DNA from: Micropterus salmoides
Taxonomy: Eukaryota; Chordata; Actinopteri; Centrarchiformes; Centrarchidae
Reading direction: 5' to 3'
Assembly (NCBI RefSeq): GCF_014851395.1
Contig: NW_024040707.1
Span: 8,964,187-9,028,186, forward strand
DNA: 64,000 bases
A program made the translations under genes and the position numbers. This document shows positions 24,701 to 36,861 of this stretch, piece after piece; position 1 is the stretch's first letter, and each line of letters starts with the position of its first letter. The notes beneath the pieces are model-generated. The model ran no database searches, had not been told where the DNA came from, and saw nothing but the letters and a program-made list of their open reading frames with translations.

Positions 24701-24791
24701 GACTCTCTCGTCAGCTGGGAAACACTGAAGATGACTTACGGTCGTTTGTGGAGTACAGACTGTTCAAAACACTTGTAGACGCACCTAACAG
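24700..24791 (+). other. nr4a1: nr4a1 5' non-coding exon 1 with an upstream ORF
   Basis: The exon ends at the donor ACAG|GTAAGATA (24791/24792). It contains a short ORF, ATG at 24731 to TAG at 24778, 15 codons, with A at -3. The coding exon follows after an 859-bp intron (acceptor at 25649-25650). Confidence 0.6.
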
Positions 24792-25661
24792 GTAAGATAT
24801 ATTTATGCTTTTTTAATACAGTAGAAATGAATGCGGAAACTCCTTGACTTATTTTTAAATACTCGTATTATATTCGGAAATTAGTAAATCGATCAGAAAG
24901 CAGCTGCCCCTCCCACATTTTTTGCTCAGAAAGCAAAGTGTTTGCATAAATAGGCTATATAGTATTTTGGCATCTATTTATATCTGTACCAAAACGTTTG
25001 GAAATGGAAAGTTTGGAAATTAAAGTGCACCAGGGAGGCTGTCCCAGTGTTTACCATATTTAACATGTCATGGCACTGTGCCCATGTTTAAAAGTCAACC
25101 CCACTTGGTGTACCTTGCAGGCATGTGCAGCTTACCATATTTACCTACTGTATAGTAATGATAAGGATGAGGATGCTTGTTCATTTCTATGCAGTTTGTC
25201 TTGCTTGAGGCAAGGCTGTCTGGTTTACCCTCCGGTATACTGTATGGCAATTGGTTTATGGGAAAGAGAAAAAAAAGAAGGAAAGAAAGAAAGAAAAGAA
25301 AAAACAGTCAAATCACATTTAAATCTAACTTTAAAAATGTAACTTTGTTTGAGTATTTGGGGATATGCATTAAAGCATAATATAAACTGACATAACAACT
25401 TACAGAGGGCACTGCATTATTACCTTATCTTGAAGCCTTAACTACCATACAGCAAACCTGGGCCTGTACAGTATTCCAGCACAGAAATATTAAATACAGT
25501 GCACAGAAAGAGGGTAAATGAGGGCAAGCCACAAATGTTTGCCACAGGGACCCATAGCAACTTAATTCAGTCATGGCTTTGGAAATTTCAGATACAGATC
25601 TGGAAAACAAGCTTGTTTGGCTCTAACATTTTTGATTGCATCTTTTTCAGTCTTGAAAGCC

Positions 25662-28600
25662 ATGACTTGCATACACCCCCAGCATGGTTCTCCGCTCTAT
25701 GAGAGCAATCTTGGCAGCTCGGAGCTTCAAACCGCAGACTTCATCTCCAGGCCGGTTGTCAATATGAGCAGCTCACAGGACCACCTCTCTGCTTCATCCC
25801 TGCCAAACATCAGCTCTCTGGTGGGCACTCAGGCGGGCGACTTAGACGCATATTCATGTCAGTTCACTGCAGCCCCTGCCCACGTCACTCCGTCGTCTGG
25901 ACAGGAGACCCCCTTCAAGATGGATGACTTCCAGGTTTACGGCTGCTACCCTGGAGCGTTCACTCTCAGTTACCCAGACGAGGATGTGTCCCCTGCTGGA
26001 TCAGATTATTTCGGCAGCCCCGCATCAGCCTCGTCCCCTTCAACCCCCGGGTTCCAGAGTCAGCATGCGTCCAACTGGGATTCAGCCTTCGGGCCATACT
26101 CACCCGGTCTAGGATATTGGCCGGCAGAGGAGACCGCAGTGCCACATGCGCCCTCTTTCTTCACTTTTGGCTCAGGTTCTGTGGAGGATATGACTCACAT
26201 AGGTCAACAACACTTAGGAGAGCAGGATCCTTTCTCTTTGACCCACCCTCACCCATCAGTACTGAACTTTCCTGCCTTGGTGATGGAGCATGCACATAGC
26301 CTCAATAACACTGACCAGCTGGATGGAAGCTTATCACCCAAGTTAAAAAGTCCAGGCGGAAATGAGGGCTGCTGTGCTGTGTGCGGGGACAACGCCTCCT
26401 GTCAGCATTATGGGGTTCGCACCTGTGAGGGATGTAAAGGGTTTTTCAAGGTATTAAAATCTGACTTGTCTATGCATGAATTAATCTATTTCTACACAGA
26501 GATGGAAAAAATGTGACTGAATGCGTGATCCAACTGTATATTTTGTGCCTCTTTTTGACAGATTTAGAGTGACTGTTCTTTTTATTTCACAGCGGACAGT
26601 ACAAAAGAATTCCAAGTATGTTTGTCTTGCAAACAAGGACTGTCCTGTGGACAAGAGAAGGCGGAATCGTTGCCAGTTCTGTCGTTTCCAGAAGTGTCTA
26701 TCTGTAGGCATGGTGAGGGAAGGTAAGTTTGGTACAAACTTGGTGGTAGAAATGGGACAGTGGCGCTGAACTAAAACAGTAACAGTTGATGTCGCCATTT
26801 TTTTTCCAGTTGTGAGAACAGATAGCCTGAAAGGACGAAGAGGCCGCTTGCCTTCCAAGCCCAAAGTTACCCAGGATGTGACAAACACTGTGTCTCCAGT
26901 GAGCATGATTGCTTCACTTGTGAGGGCTCACATCGACTCAAACCCCAGCGTTGGGAAACTGGATTACTCCGAGGTAAAAAATAAAATCCCTCTTTGGGAA
27001 ATTCTTTGGGAATACCCGATTACCCCTTTAAGCATCTGTTTGAACTTCTCTGCTGTGTGCAATTTCAGTACAAAGAGATAGAAGTCAGTCAGAACCAGAA
27101 AGAGGATGCCAGTGACATCAAACGATTTTACGACTTACTCACAGCCTCCATGGAGGTCATCAGGAAGTGGGCAAAGAGCATCCCAGGTTTCTCTGAGTTC
27201 TGCTCAGAAGACCAGAAACTGCTGCTGGAATCTGCATTTGTTGAGCTCTTCATCTTGCGTCTTGCATATCGGTGAGGGCAGCTCCCTACCAAACTTTTGC
27301 TATAGAATTAGGCAATAGCAATAAATTGACAATGTAACAGATTAATTTAATCATGTTTAGTATACTACTTAGATGCATAAAATCAACAAATATTCTTTTT
27401 TCTTTTTGAAGTTCCAGTCCTGATATAGATAAGCTCATCTTCTGCAATGGAGCTGTGCTTCACAAATCGCAATGTGTCCGAGGCTTTGGGAACTGGATTG
27501 ACTCCATCTTAGAGTTTTCTCAAACCCTCCATCGCATGAAGCTAGACGTTTCCTCCTTCTCCTGCCTCACAGCCCTGGTCATAATCACTGGTAAAAGCTT
27601 CAGTCATCCTTTTAACACATCTAACTTTAGATTGATATCAGATATTTTTATTCAGCAAAGGACAACAGTTTGCACGAGGGGTCTGGTTTCATTGGTATGG
27701 ACAAGGCAGTTACACAACACAGGACTGACACGACCTCACGTATAATACAGAGAAGACGCAATATATCACAGCAGTCTTAACATAACCACAATGCAGGTTT
27801 ACATTTAAGGCCAAGGAACTGTTCCAATGTAGCTGCACTAACACCGCTGACACTTGTGTGTGTGTCCAATGTAGCACTGTATAATTCCTCTTAATATACA
27901 CAGAACAAGATTATAAATGCAACACTTTTGTTTTTACCCCCAGTGTTCATGAGCTGAACTCAAAGATCTAACATTAATTATTACCTATTTCTTTCAAATA
28001 TTGTTCCCAAATCTGTCAAAATCTGTGTTAGTGAACACTTCTCCTTTGCCAAGACAATCCATCCACCTCACAGGTGTGGCATATCAAGATGCTGATCAGC
28101 ATGGGTATTGTACAAGTTGCAGTCAGGTCGAGACCCCAATGAAGATGATGAGCATGCAGATTAGCTTCCCTGAGGTGGTTTCTGACAGTTTGTGCAGAAA
28201 TTCTTTGGTTATGCAAACAAATTGTTGCAGCAGCTGTCTGGGTGGCTGGTCTCAGACAATCTTGGAGGTGAAGATGCTGGATGTGGAGGTCCTGGGCTGG
28301 TGTGGTTACACGTGGTCTCTGGTTGTGAAGCCGATTGGATGTACTGCCTAATTCTCTGAAACGCCTTTGGAGACAGCTTATGGTAGAGAAATGCACAATT
28401 CACGGGTAACAGCTCTGGTGGACATTCCTGCTCTGAGCGTGCCAATTGCACGCTCCCTCAAAACTTGAGTCATCTGTGGCATTGTGCTGTGTGATGGAAC
28501 TACACATTTTCGAGTGGCCTTTTATTGTGGCCAGCCTAAAGCACACCTGTGCAATACCCATGCGGTCTGATCAGCATCTTGATTTGCCACACCTGTGAGG

Positions 28601-29204
28601 TGGATGGATTATCTTAGCAAAGAAGTGCTCACTAACACAGATTCTGACAGATGTGTGAACAATATTTGAGGAATTGGTCTTTTGTGTACATAGAGAAAGT
28701 CTTAGATCTTTGAGTTCAGCTCATGATAAATGGGGGCAAAAACAAAAGTTTTGCATTTACAATTTTGTTCAGGTAGTTAATGTGTTGTGTAAAGCGTTTC
28801 CAAATACAACCCAGAGTTGCAGCCCTTAAAATTAAGATTAAAAACTTGTTTATTATCAGTGTGTGTTTTTGTGTGTTATATAAAGTTAAAATATTGAAGC
28901 ATATGGCTCACTTTGACTCTAACATAATATGTTATTTTCTTCTGCAGACCGACATGGTCTTAAAGAGCCAGCACGTGTGGAAAACTTGCAGAATCAGTTC
29001 ATCACCTGCCTTAAAGATCACGTCTCTGGCTGCGGCTCCGACTCTTTGCGGCCCAATTATTTGTCCAGACTTCTTGGAAAGCTGCCTGAGCTCAGGACTC
29101 TGTGCACTCAAGGGCTCCAGCGTATCTTTTACCTTAAATTAGAAGATCTCGTTCCACCACCACCAATTGTGGACAAAATCTTCATGGATACGCTTCCATT
29201 TTGA
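25662..29204 (+). CDS. nr4a1: Nuclear receptor subfamily 4 group A member 1 (Nur77)
   Basis: Orphan nuclear receptor and immediate-early transcription factor that binds NBRE/NurRE sites in the nucleus. Coding exons are 25662-26450, 26593-26722, 26810-26973, 27069-27271, 27412-27590 and 28948-29204, all GT-AG with closing phases: 573 residues against 598 in human. The N-terminal activation domain includes FKMDDFQVYGCYPGAF. The DNA-binding domain starts near residue 238 (CAVCGDNASCQHYGVRTCEG, P-box CEGCKGFFK), followed by RTDSLKGRRGRLPSKPK, the A-box type extension that reads half-sites. The ligand-binding domain covers roughly the last 240 residues and ends in IFMDTLPF, the AF-2 helix. MTCIHPQHGSPLYESN at the start and the whole receptor core point to NR4A1 rather than NR4A2 or NR4A3. 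Intron 28 kb side (27591-28947) carries a Tc1 derivative. Confidence 0.96.
27899..28773 (-). mobile_element. Internally deleted Tc1-like element inside the last nr4a1 intron
   Basis: Inverted terminal repeats of about 220 bp face each other. The left begins CACAGAACAAGATTATAAAT and the right ends TTTACAATTTTGTTCAGG, with TA-type borders at 27897-27898 and 28774-28775. Between them is only the N-terminal third of a transposase on the minus strand. The middle and catalytic part has been lost, with a junction near 28105-28120. It is a non-autonomous derivative. The long arms could fold into a hairpin in the nr4a1 pre-mRNA. Confidence 0.85.
28105..28491 (-). pseudogene. Tc1-like transposase N-terminal remnant
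   Basis: Reads MPQMTQVLRERAIGTLRAGM from about 28485, then a frameshift near 28400, then ISCLQRRFRELGSTSNR, RPRVTTPAQDLHIQHLHLQD, RPATQTAAAT and RISAQTVRNHLREANLHAHH. This is the paired-type DNA-binding region of a known fish Tc1 family. All three catalytic acidic residues are absent because of the internal deletion. Confidence 0.85.
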
Positions 29205-30030
29205 ATGTGAGATCGACCATCTGTGATATAAAATCTGGAGTTTAAATGAGAGCCAAAGAGAAGACTAATACTTCAGGCAGTATTAAGTGAAACGGCAAGA
29301 AACTAAGAAGGACAATAATCCTAAGGGATTGTGCAGCTCCAGAGGAAAAGGGCTATTTCTGAATTACAAAGTCATTACAGAACTGCTCTCTTTCTAGTTT
29401 GTGTTTCCAGGATATTGTGTACTTTCCAGATGGAATTAGACAGGTCAGCTCATGGACCAAAAGGTGACTGTTTACATACAACAAGGTGCCATGAATGGAA
29501 CCATTTCTGATTGAAGGAAGATGATTGCACTTTCCAAACAAGTTCAAACTGAATACAAAAAATATCTGCGCCATCATTTCCCAAATATAACGAGCACAAT
29601 AATTTAGCTTTTTTGTAACAATCTGTTGTTGTGATTTGAGTATTAAAAATGGTCATCATTAAATGTGTGTTCAGATTAAATACTTGTTCAAGAACCACTT
29701 TGTCAATCAAACACATTTTCTAGCCCCCAAACTGAGTCCACACACTTCACCATCCAAAGCAGTGATAACTCAAACCTCCAGCTTGCTTTATATTTAATAA
29801 AGTAGGTTAAACCTACAGAATTATTCAATAGTATCATTCATGTATCATGAATAGACACTGAGCAGCTAATATACTGTCTATCATCTAGTATGGTCTTATA
29901 CACTGGTCTGTAAATTATTCTAAACCTGCTGGTGAAAATGTAATTGTGTTTTGGGCCTGTTATTTTTACATACTAAGAAGATATATTTTACTGCAGCTAA
30001 ACATGAAATAAAGTTTTAAACTGCATAATC
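29205..30030 (+). other. nr4a1: nr4a1 3' UTR with poly(A) signal
   Basis: AATAAA lies at 30007-30012 after an 800-nt untranslated tail, AT-rich as expected of an unstable immediate-early mRNA. The cleavage site is presumably near 30030. Confidence 0.65.
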
Positions 30031-30335
30031 CAACTGCTTTTGTCATTTGTACTCTGAATATTTAGAATATATTGAATTATGTACTGTTTATTCTTCCATT
30101 GTATGGAAGTGCTGAGTAAACTGCTGTGCCAGCAGGCTGTAGTAAGCCTGAGTCAAGTGTGACTTCTCCTTGTGGCAACAGATCAGAACATACTTCTGAA
30201 AAATGTACCCCCGTCCACCTCCCTCCCAGTTATGTACTGGTCTCTTTTTAGAAGCCGGTGGAATTCCCAGTACCTTCTCAAGTGTCCCAGACTACTTTAT
30301 CATTGTATAGAGCCACACTCTCGCATGTTTGTGTG

Positions 30336-30355
30336 GGTGTGTGTGTGTGTGTGTT
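30336..30355. repeat. Short (GT)n tract
   Basis: TGTGTGGGTGTGTGTGTG-type run. Confidence 0.7.
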
Positions 30356-30639
30356 AAAACATGAATGTACACCATTTATTGCTTTATGCAAATGTTATGG
30401 AAAAATTGCTAGACAGGCAATGAAAGATTATTTATAGATTACTCAGATGCAGCTGTTAATAGCATGCTGGCCTCTTTGATCCACTAAAATGAACAGGCAA
30501 ACCGACTAAGTCAGCAAGAATACAGAGATCATGAATGAGATCATGAATGATTAGCAAGACTGATTAAATCAGCAGGAAGAATAACCATGGAGTCAAGCAG
30601 GAGCACAGAAAACAATCTGAGTATATGAAGATAATTTTG

Positions 30640-30905
30640 ACCTGATGACTACTACTACTAGCACTAGATGTAAAGTCAGAAATTACCAAACGTTCAATTG
30701 TGAGGGGGACATGAATGTCTGTATGACATTTTATGGCAATCCAATGTCAAGACATTTTACATTTTAAATGTCATGGTGCGGATAGAGACAAAAACGGGCC
30801 TAATCACATGGAGACAATCTTAATCCATGTATTAGTTGTTGACATAATTCTGTTTGGACCAAAGTGGTGGACCGATCATCAGACATTGTCATTACTAGAG
30901 CCATG
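30640..30905 (-). repeat. Dispersed repeat family (ACATGAATGTCTGTATGACA), copy 2
   Basis: GGGGGACATGAATGTCTGTA at 30702 and GACCAAAGTGGTGGACCGAT near 30857 match the family seen at 20930-21470 in the opposite orientation. Confidence 0.6.
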
Positions 30906-32590
30906 CAGCTAGCGTGGCTACAAACACAGAATGACCTGAGAAACACAAAGCCATCAACAAGGAAACAGACTGCATCCACAGCAGACATGGACTGATAAAT
31001 AGGTCGGTATATGAGGTGATATCTTATTGCCAATATATCAGTAAGTAATAGGTAATTACGTAAGTAATAGCTGATAAGTACCAAGAACTACAGAAATGTT
31101 AAAGGTATATTTGAGGTAATTTGGAAACTGTTTCCACTGCAGTGTTTGTCTACAAGAGAACACTGACTAGTTTATTTTTCAACTGTACAGTATCCTGCTC
31201 AGTGCATACAGCATCTTGGTCACAATTCTTTAATAACCAAATTCAAGGGATTTAATTAATGTTATGCGTCAAGTATCGATATCAACCTCAAAAATCCAGT
31301 AACAGTCAATCTCTAACCCAGTAGAAATTCCTGTGTGCAAAATTTTGTATTGAGCTAAAAAAGCCTGATAACCAAATTGAATTGCCACCATGTTTCCCTT
31401 CACTTCACTTGTTTGTTTAGCATGACATCGTGAAAAACCTTCAATACCATTCGTTACAACTTGTAAAGGCTTTCTTTATGCTGAAAATCTTTTAGACCCT
31501 GTACCGATCCCCCAGTGTCTTATTATAAAATTATACCAGCATTTGCAGTATTCGGTGCATTGTAATGTTTATAGCTTCTCTGGTGTTTATTTAACTTCAC
31601 ACATTTCATTCTGTTCAACATAATAGCCAATCTGTACACTGGACCTTTAGGGGTCACTCAGTGCATACCAATCTTCAGCTGCACAAAATGTAATGTACAC
31701 TGTCTATATGTGGGTCTATCAATAGGCTTCAATGTCACCAAGATGAATTCCTGAAGATGCATTCCACTTTGACTGAAGCAATTCTGATCTGATCTGATGT
31801 CATATCAAACACTGAGAACAGACTTTGCTCATGAATTCAGCTAAATTATCTAAAGCAGCAACCAGCTGGTCTCATGCGTCTTGAGTTAGATTCTGAAATT
31901 CTACGTCTGGTGTGGGGGTAACGTTACTTAAGTTGGAAGACTTGATAACCTTACATATGCAGAAGTTATGCAACAAGATCAGTTGCATGTAATCAGCATC
32001 ACTCTGATTACAGAAAGTAGAGTATGTGGGTGATGATGCATACGACAAGGTGGGTAGGGCAGGTCATTTATGATCTTCCCATCATGCCTCAGTGGAAACT
32101 GGGGAAGTGAGAGCAACTTTTGGCTTGTCTGAGTGGTGTATGACATGGCAATGATAATAGAGGATCACAAGCTTCAGACAGAGTTACAGGATTAGAGGCC
32201 AGCTCCAGAGAACAGACCGTCAAATACACATTACGCAGGCATCTTATGTCTGCGAGAACATGAGAATGTCACATTTATAAAACAAGACCGACAGATGTGC
32301 TTCGGTTTCACTGCGTAGCTGAAACTTGTTTGCAGAGCGTCCAGCACTGTCTCCAAATATTTCCGTTTGTATAAACATGATATGTTTAATTAAACTTTAT
32401 ACATACATAGGTTGAACTTTTCAAACAAGAAATGGAAACCAAGCTGCCAAACACCACATGAAATATTTGTAGCTCTCTGATTTACTTATTTATTATTCTT
32501 TAGATTTATCTATTTATATTTCATTGTTATATGTTATCTGGTACTCCGGTTGTACTTTTCAATTTTACTCTCATGTATCCAATTTAACTC
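30906..32590. other. Intergenic, no recognised feature
   Basis: No exon, RNA or transposon signature was found. Confidence 0.4.
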
Positions 32591-33110
32591 TAGGCCAAGC
32601 TAGCAACTCTATCATGCACAGCTGTGCTTTGAGCTAAATGCTAACACTAGCATGGTAAGATGCATGCAAACAACAAGAATGCTAACTGCTGATGTTTGAC
32701 AGGTGTAATGTTGACTATGTTAGCATGCTAACATTAGCTTATGAGCACTAAACACAAAGTACAGCTGAGGCTAATGGGAATGCCATTCGTTTTCCATGTA
32801 TTTGTTTAAGAACAAATAATAATTTTGACCCGATGATGCTAGATGAAAAGTGAAGGGTCACTGAAGTGATTATAATTCATGAATAGCTGCACCAAATTTT
32901 GTGGCAATCCATCCAATAGTATTTCATTTGAAACCACAGATATCAACCTCATGCTGGTGCTGGAAAAAAGTCAGAGGATTGCTAAAATCTGTAGTATTCA
33001 TCCTCTGGAGACCATGAAGATCTGCACATAATGTCATGGCATTACATCCAAGAGACCTACCAGTAGCGTGAATAAAATTATGTCTTCACATTGTGAAACA
33101 TGTTTCCATC
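32590..33110 (-). repeat. Dispersed repeat family (TTAGCATGCTAACATTAGCT), copy 3
   Basis: ATGTTAGCATGCTAACATTA near 32718, ACCACAGATATCAACCTCAT near 32933 and ATTCATCCTCTGGAGACCAT near 32997 identify the same family. The two halves are in the order expected of the opposite orientation to copy 1. Confidence 0.65.
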
Positions 33111-33604
33111 CATAAAAAATTGATTTTTTGCCGTTCCTGCCTAATTTAAAGGCATTATCTCCAAACAAAATAACTACCTGTGTTGATAGCAGGATTTGTA
33201 TTTAACATATTTAAAGTGAAACAGACGAGGAAGGGAAACTCAAAGGGAACAGGGAAAAAGCTAAAATTAAAGGTTGATGCCACCACATTTATCCAGTTTT
33301 TTCCCCGAGTAGACAGAACTTCTCCCTGGGGCAGTGTTTTGTACTGGGCACTCAGCCTGGGACATGATGGTTATTTTGTTTTATTTAATGTTTCTGGTTG
33401 GCAGGAGTGTAAATATGGATTTGGCATTAGATTTCTAGCCAAAAGGGGGGGAAAGGGTTTTAATCAATGTTTTATTACTGATCAATAGCCACAATTACAT
33501 TATTTTAGAGGAAAAGTTTGGTCTTGCATCTTCATAGGAAATACTCTACATTACATTGGACAAACACCAACTACATTTAAATTATAGATGAGAGTTTGTG
33601 ATTT

Positions 33605-33960
33605 ATATAATATGGATATGCCACCAGTGGAGTAAGTAATAAAGTACATTCACATAAGTTCAGTTTCGAGTACTAGTACTTTACTTGAGTATTTCCATTT
33701 TAACAGTAGCCCATGTAAAGCAGTTAAAAGTAGATTCAACTGGATGGGCTATAACATTTAAATTCTACTTGCATGTACAATCCAATAATGTAGTAATATA
33801 ACAATGACAAGGGCTATTAGGCATTATACTTAGTGCATGGTACCTTACTTTTAACACATCTACAGTACATGTTGTTGCTAATACTTAACTTTTACTTTTA
33901 CAAGGATTTGTACATGTAGTGGAGTAATTTTACTTTTATCATGTTCTATTTTATTTAATT
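33605..33960. repeat. Dispersed repeat (GTACTTTACTTGAGTATTTC family)
   Basis: CCACCAGTGGAGTAAGTAAT at 33620 and ACTTTACTTGAGTATTTCCA near 33680 match the copy at 12460-12716. It is a common teleost repeat of uncertain class. Confidence 0.65.
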
Positions 33961-35281
33961 CTTTTAAAATCTTATTTGTTAATTATGTTGCCTTGTGCTT
34001 CTTTTATGTCTTGTTTTTGTCTTACGTAAAACACTTTAGACTTCTGTGCAAATCTGTAAATCATCTTCCAAATTAGATTATTCTGACAATTCCTTATGGG
34101 AAACATCCACAATACTTAAGGGATCAGAGAACATCTGAAGAGTTATATATCTGAATTAGAGAGATTTGTTTTAAAACTCTTATCACAAATATTCAGTTGG
34201 CAGCATCAGTCCCTATTGCCAGTTTCTCACAGGTATGACACAATAGGTGAAGGTACTGCTGAGTATCAATTAACATCACTGACTTGGCTCTTAAAAGGGG
34301 CCGTTTATCAGAGACAAGTTCAAAACTATCACTAGTGTCTCAATGTCACTCAGTAAAGATGGACTTGTAATAGGTGGTAACACATATACAGTACATCTAG
34401 GGGGCAGTTACTGATAGACACAAGGGGTCCTGTTTAGACCAGAGGTACTGCATGTACTCGAGGAATCATATCTCATCCTTACAGATGGTGAAAGGGCAGC
34501 ACAGAGCCCGTCTGAACACTTCTAATAATAACCACAACTAAAATAGCCAGTCATCACATGAAATTGATAATGCCACTTAGATATGACAGTGGGAGTTGGC
34601 TGGCTGCCCACACACTGGGATTATCTTGACATTTAGCTCACTCCTATAACTTTCACCTGGAGTTTTTCCTCAACATATAAACTAATGTCAGCTGCCCTAA
34701 TTGGGTACTTCATGCATGAAACATGTCAATATTAAAAATGTTTGGTGATCAGAGGAGCCACTTTAATCAAAAGGAGAAAATCAAAATAAAGATTAAGTTT
34801 CAAAAAGGGGCAGAGCTAGTGGTTATGTCAGTGCTTGAGTTGCTTCTTGAATAAAGCCAAGCAGAGTACTGCCATCCAGTGGCCACGCAATGACAGTTCA
34901 TATGTTCAAACACAGGTGCTTCCATGCTTAGGAAGAATATCCTATGGACTCTATTCAACTATAGTTTATTATAAAAATTTAAAGTCTGAGTTTAACACCT
35001 AGTTAATTACATTTGCCAAAAATAAGCCCAGACTTGCAGTACATACAATATTTATATTGTGTAAATATGCAGTGTGTACCAGTTTCATATATAATTTCAA
35101 AAATTATATAATTTTTACTTTTCAGTAGCTTTCACAATTAGTAGTTTGCAGTTCCATGTTATTTTTGCTTCTGATCACATTCACACTGATAAGTTTTGAT
35201 AGTCTAAAGCCAAAGTTTTTTTTTTTTTTTTTAAACACATGCATCACTAATTACTACACAAATGGTTTTCATGGATTCAAG
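33961..35281. other. Intergenic, poly(T) tract near 35217-35232
   Basis: No gene was recognised. The T run lies just before the retroelement at 35295. Confidence 0.4.
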
Positions 35282-36174
35282 CTGATGGACCTTTATCCAA
35301 CGAAGGTTAAAGTCAAGGGCAACTGGACTTGGTTGAAGATACTTGAAGACGTTTCGTCCCTCATCCAAAGGACTTCTTCAGTTCTGACTGACTGGCAGGG
35401 AAACTCAGCTATTTAACCTCAGTGGGGTCGTTATCCTGGGTCATCGATACCGCTGGTTCGTTAGTGTTCCTGGTTGCTGTGACGACAGTCGTTACGACTA
35501 CCGGTGGCCAAGACTGAACGACCATTGGTATCCTCACCTGAGGCCAATAGGTTATGTTTGTTGAGTTTCCTGGGAAGAGATGAAAGGACAGTATTGTAAG
35601 TAGGGGATAAGTGGCGGTTCAATGACTGCTTCTCTCTCGACCTGGGTGTAGATGGCTTCCTTGACACCGCTTTCAAACCATCCATCTTCTCTGTCTAAAA
35701 TGTGCACCTGGTGGTCCTCAAACAAGTGTCCTCTGTCCTTCAGATGTAAGTAGACTGCAGAGTCTTGACCTGAGGAGTTGGCCCTTCTGTGTTGAACCAT
35801 GCGTTTGTGTAGTGGTTGTTTAGTCTCCCCAATATACAGGTCTGTGCATTCCTCACTGCATTGGACCGCATACACTAGATTGCTTTTCTTGTGTTTGGGT
35901 GTGCGGTCTTTGGGGTGTACCAGCATCTGTCTTAGTGTGTTCTTGGGTTTAAAAAAAAAAAAAAAACGGCGGTATCGATGACCCTGGCAAACGACCCCAC
36001 TGAGGTTAAATAGCTGAGTTTCCCTGCCAGTCAGTCAGAACTGAAGAAGTCCTTTGGATGAGGGACAAAACATCTTCCAGTATCTTCAACCAAGTCCAGT
36101 TGCCCTTGACTTTAACCTTCGTTGGATAACTATGACCTGGATGACTGAGAATCTTCATAGACTGATGGACCTTT
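35282..36174 (-). mobile_element. 5'-truncated Penelope-like retroelement: inverted repeats around a GIY-YIG segment, 13-bp target duplication
   Basis: CTGATGGACCTTT occurs at 35282-35294 and again at 36162-36174, which is a 13-bp target duplication. Inside it, 35295-35451 and 35967-36126 are inverted repeats of about 155 bp with only about eight differences (for example AACCTCAGTGGGGTCGTT and its complement). The centre holds a minus-strand GIY-YIG coding segment, and an A16-17 run (35950-35966) abuts the right arm. Penelope-like elements encode reverse transcriptase plus GIY-YIG and often have terminal repeats in inverted order, so this is best read as a 5'-truncated copy. The duplication shows that the whole arrangement was inserted as one unit. 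Confidence 0.8.
35461..35966 (-). pseudogene. GIY-YIG endonuclease domain of a Penelope-like element, frameshifted
   Basis: Endonuclease domain that nicks target DNA for retroelement insertion. Minus-strand reading begins in the poly(T) (FKPKNTLRQMLVHPKDRTPK) and runs into the GIY-YIG core: LVYAVQCSEECTDLYIGETK, LHKRMVQHR and WFESGVKEAIYTQVER, with the two Tyr motifs, the Arg and the catalytic Glu all visible. After YTQVER (about 35635) the frame shifts, and the expected C-terminus (LSPTYNTVLSSLPRKLNK) continues in the next frame to a stop at 35461. Reverse transcriptase is missing entirely. Confidence 0.8.
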
Positions 36175-36860
36175 GTACTTTTTCCTCATCAGTGTAAATA
36201 AATGGGCTTAGTGCGCAGTCACTCGCACAAGCATTGGCAGTTTATTTTATCTGTTTATTTATTTTTATGTTCATGCATCATTCCAGACATAACCAATAAA
36301 CAAAATCACTTGTAGCTTTGTGTTTAAATACATTCCTCACAACCTCCACATGGGCCATGTTTGTTTTTTATCAAAACTAATCCTACCACATGTACACAGT
36401 TAATACGTGATTTTCATATTTTCAGTGCAGCATGAAAGCAGTTATATTTTTAAGGTGCTGAAATTTAGACCGTTAATTAACCTGACAAGACAAACCTTAC
36501 ATACCAGTATACTTCAAGCACCCATTTCACTGACCAAAGCAACATCAGCTGCTGCAGAATGCAACAACCACTGTGGTGAATGGATCCAAAAGGCAATAAA
36601 CAAATTGCCATATATTGTTAAAACACATATTTTAGTAAAAGTTCAATAATTCAATAAGTGACATGGGTAATTTAATGGACAAACTGATGCAAAAGCCAGG
36701 AAATTACAAATGCAAAGCTATGAGGAAACTTTAATTCCCATCACAATTTCTTGTTTCTCTTCTCAAATGTAAACATATGGTTATCACCGGTGCTGAATGG
36801 ACTTTCTATTTCAAAATAATAAAAACAACTTCAATATAAATGCAGTACTTACCCAGTTAT
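36175..36860. other. Intergenic, no recognised feature
   Basis: AT-rich; no gene or repeat was identified. Confidence 0.35.
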
Positions 36861-36861
36861 A

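Noticed and set aside
25177..25380. Alternative nr4a1 first coding exon
   Set aside because: Sequence is low-complexity (AAAGAAAGAAAG) with no receptor similarity; the ATG at 25662 matches the family.
28001..28351. Plus-strand 116-codon frame in the nr4a1 intron
   Set aside because: It is antisense to the Tc1 transposase remnant and its terminal repeats.
33180..33488. 102-codon plus-strand frame
   Set aside because: No recognisable domain, no splice partner and no close relation to a known protein; likely chance.
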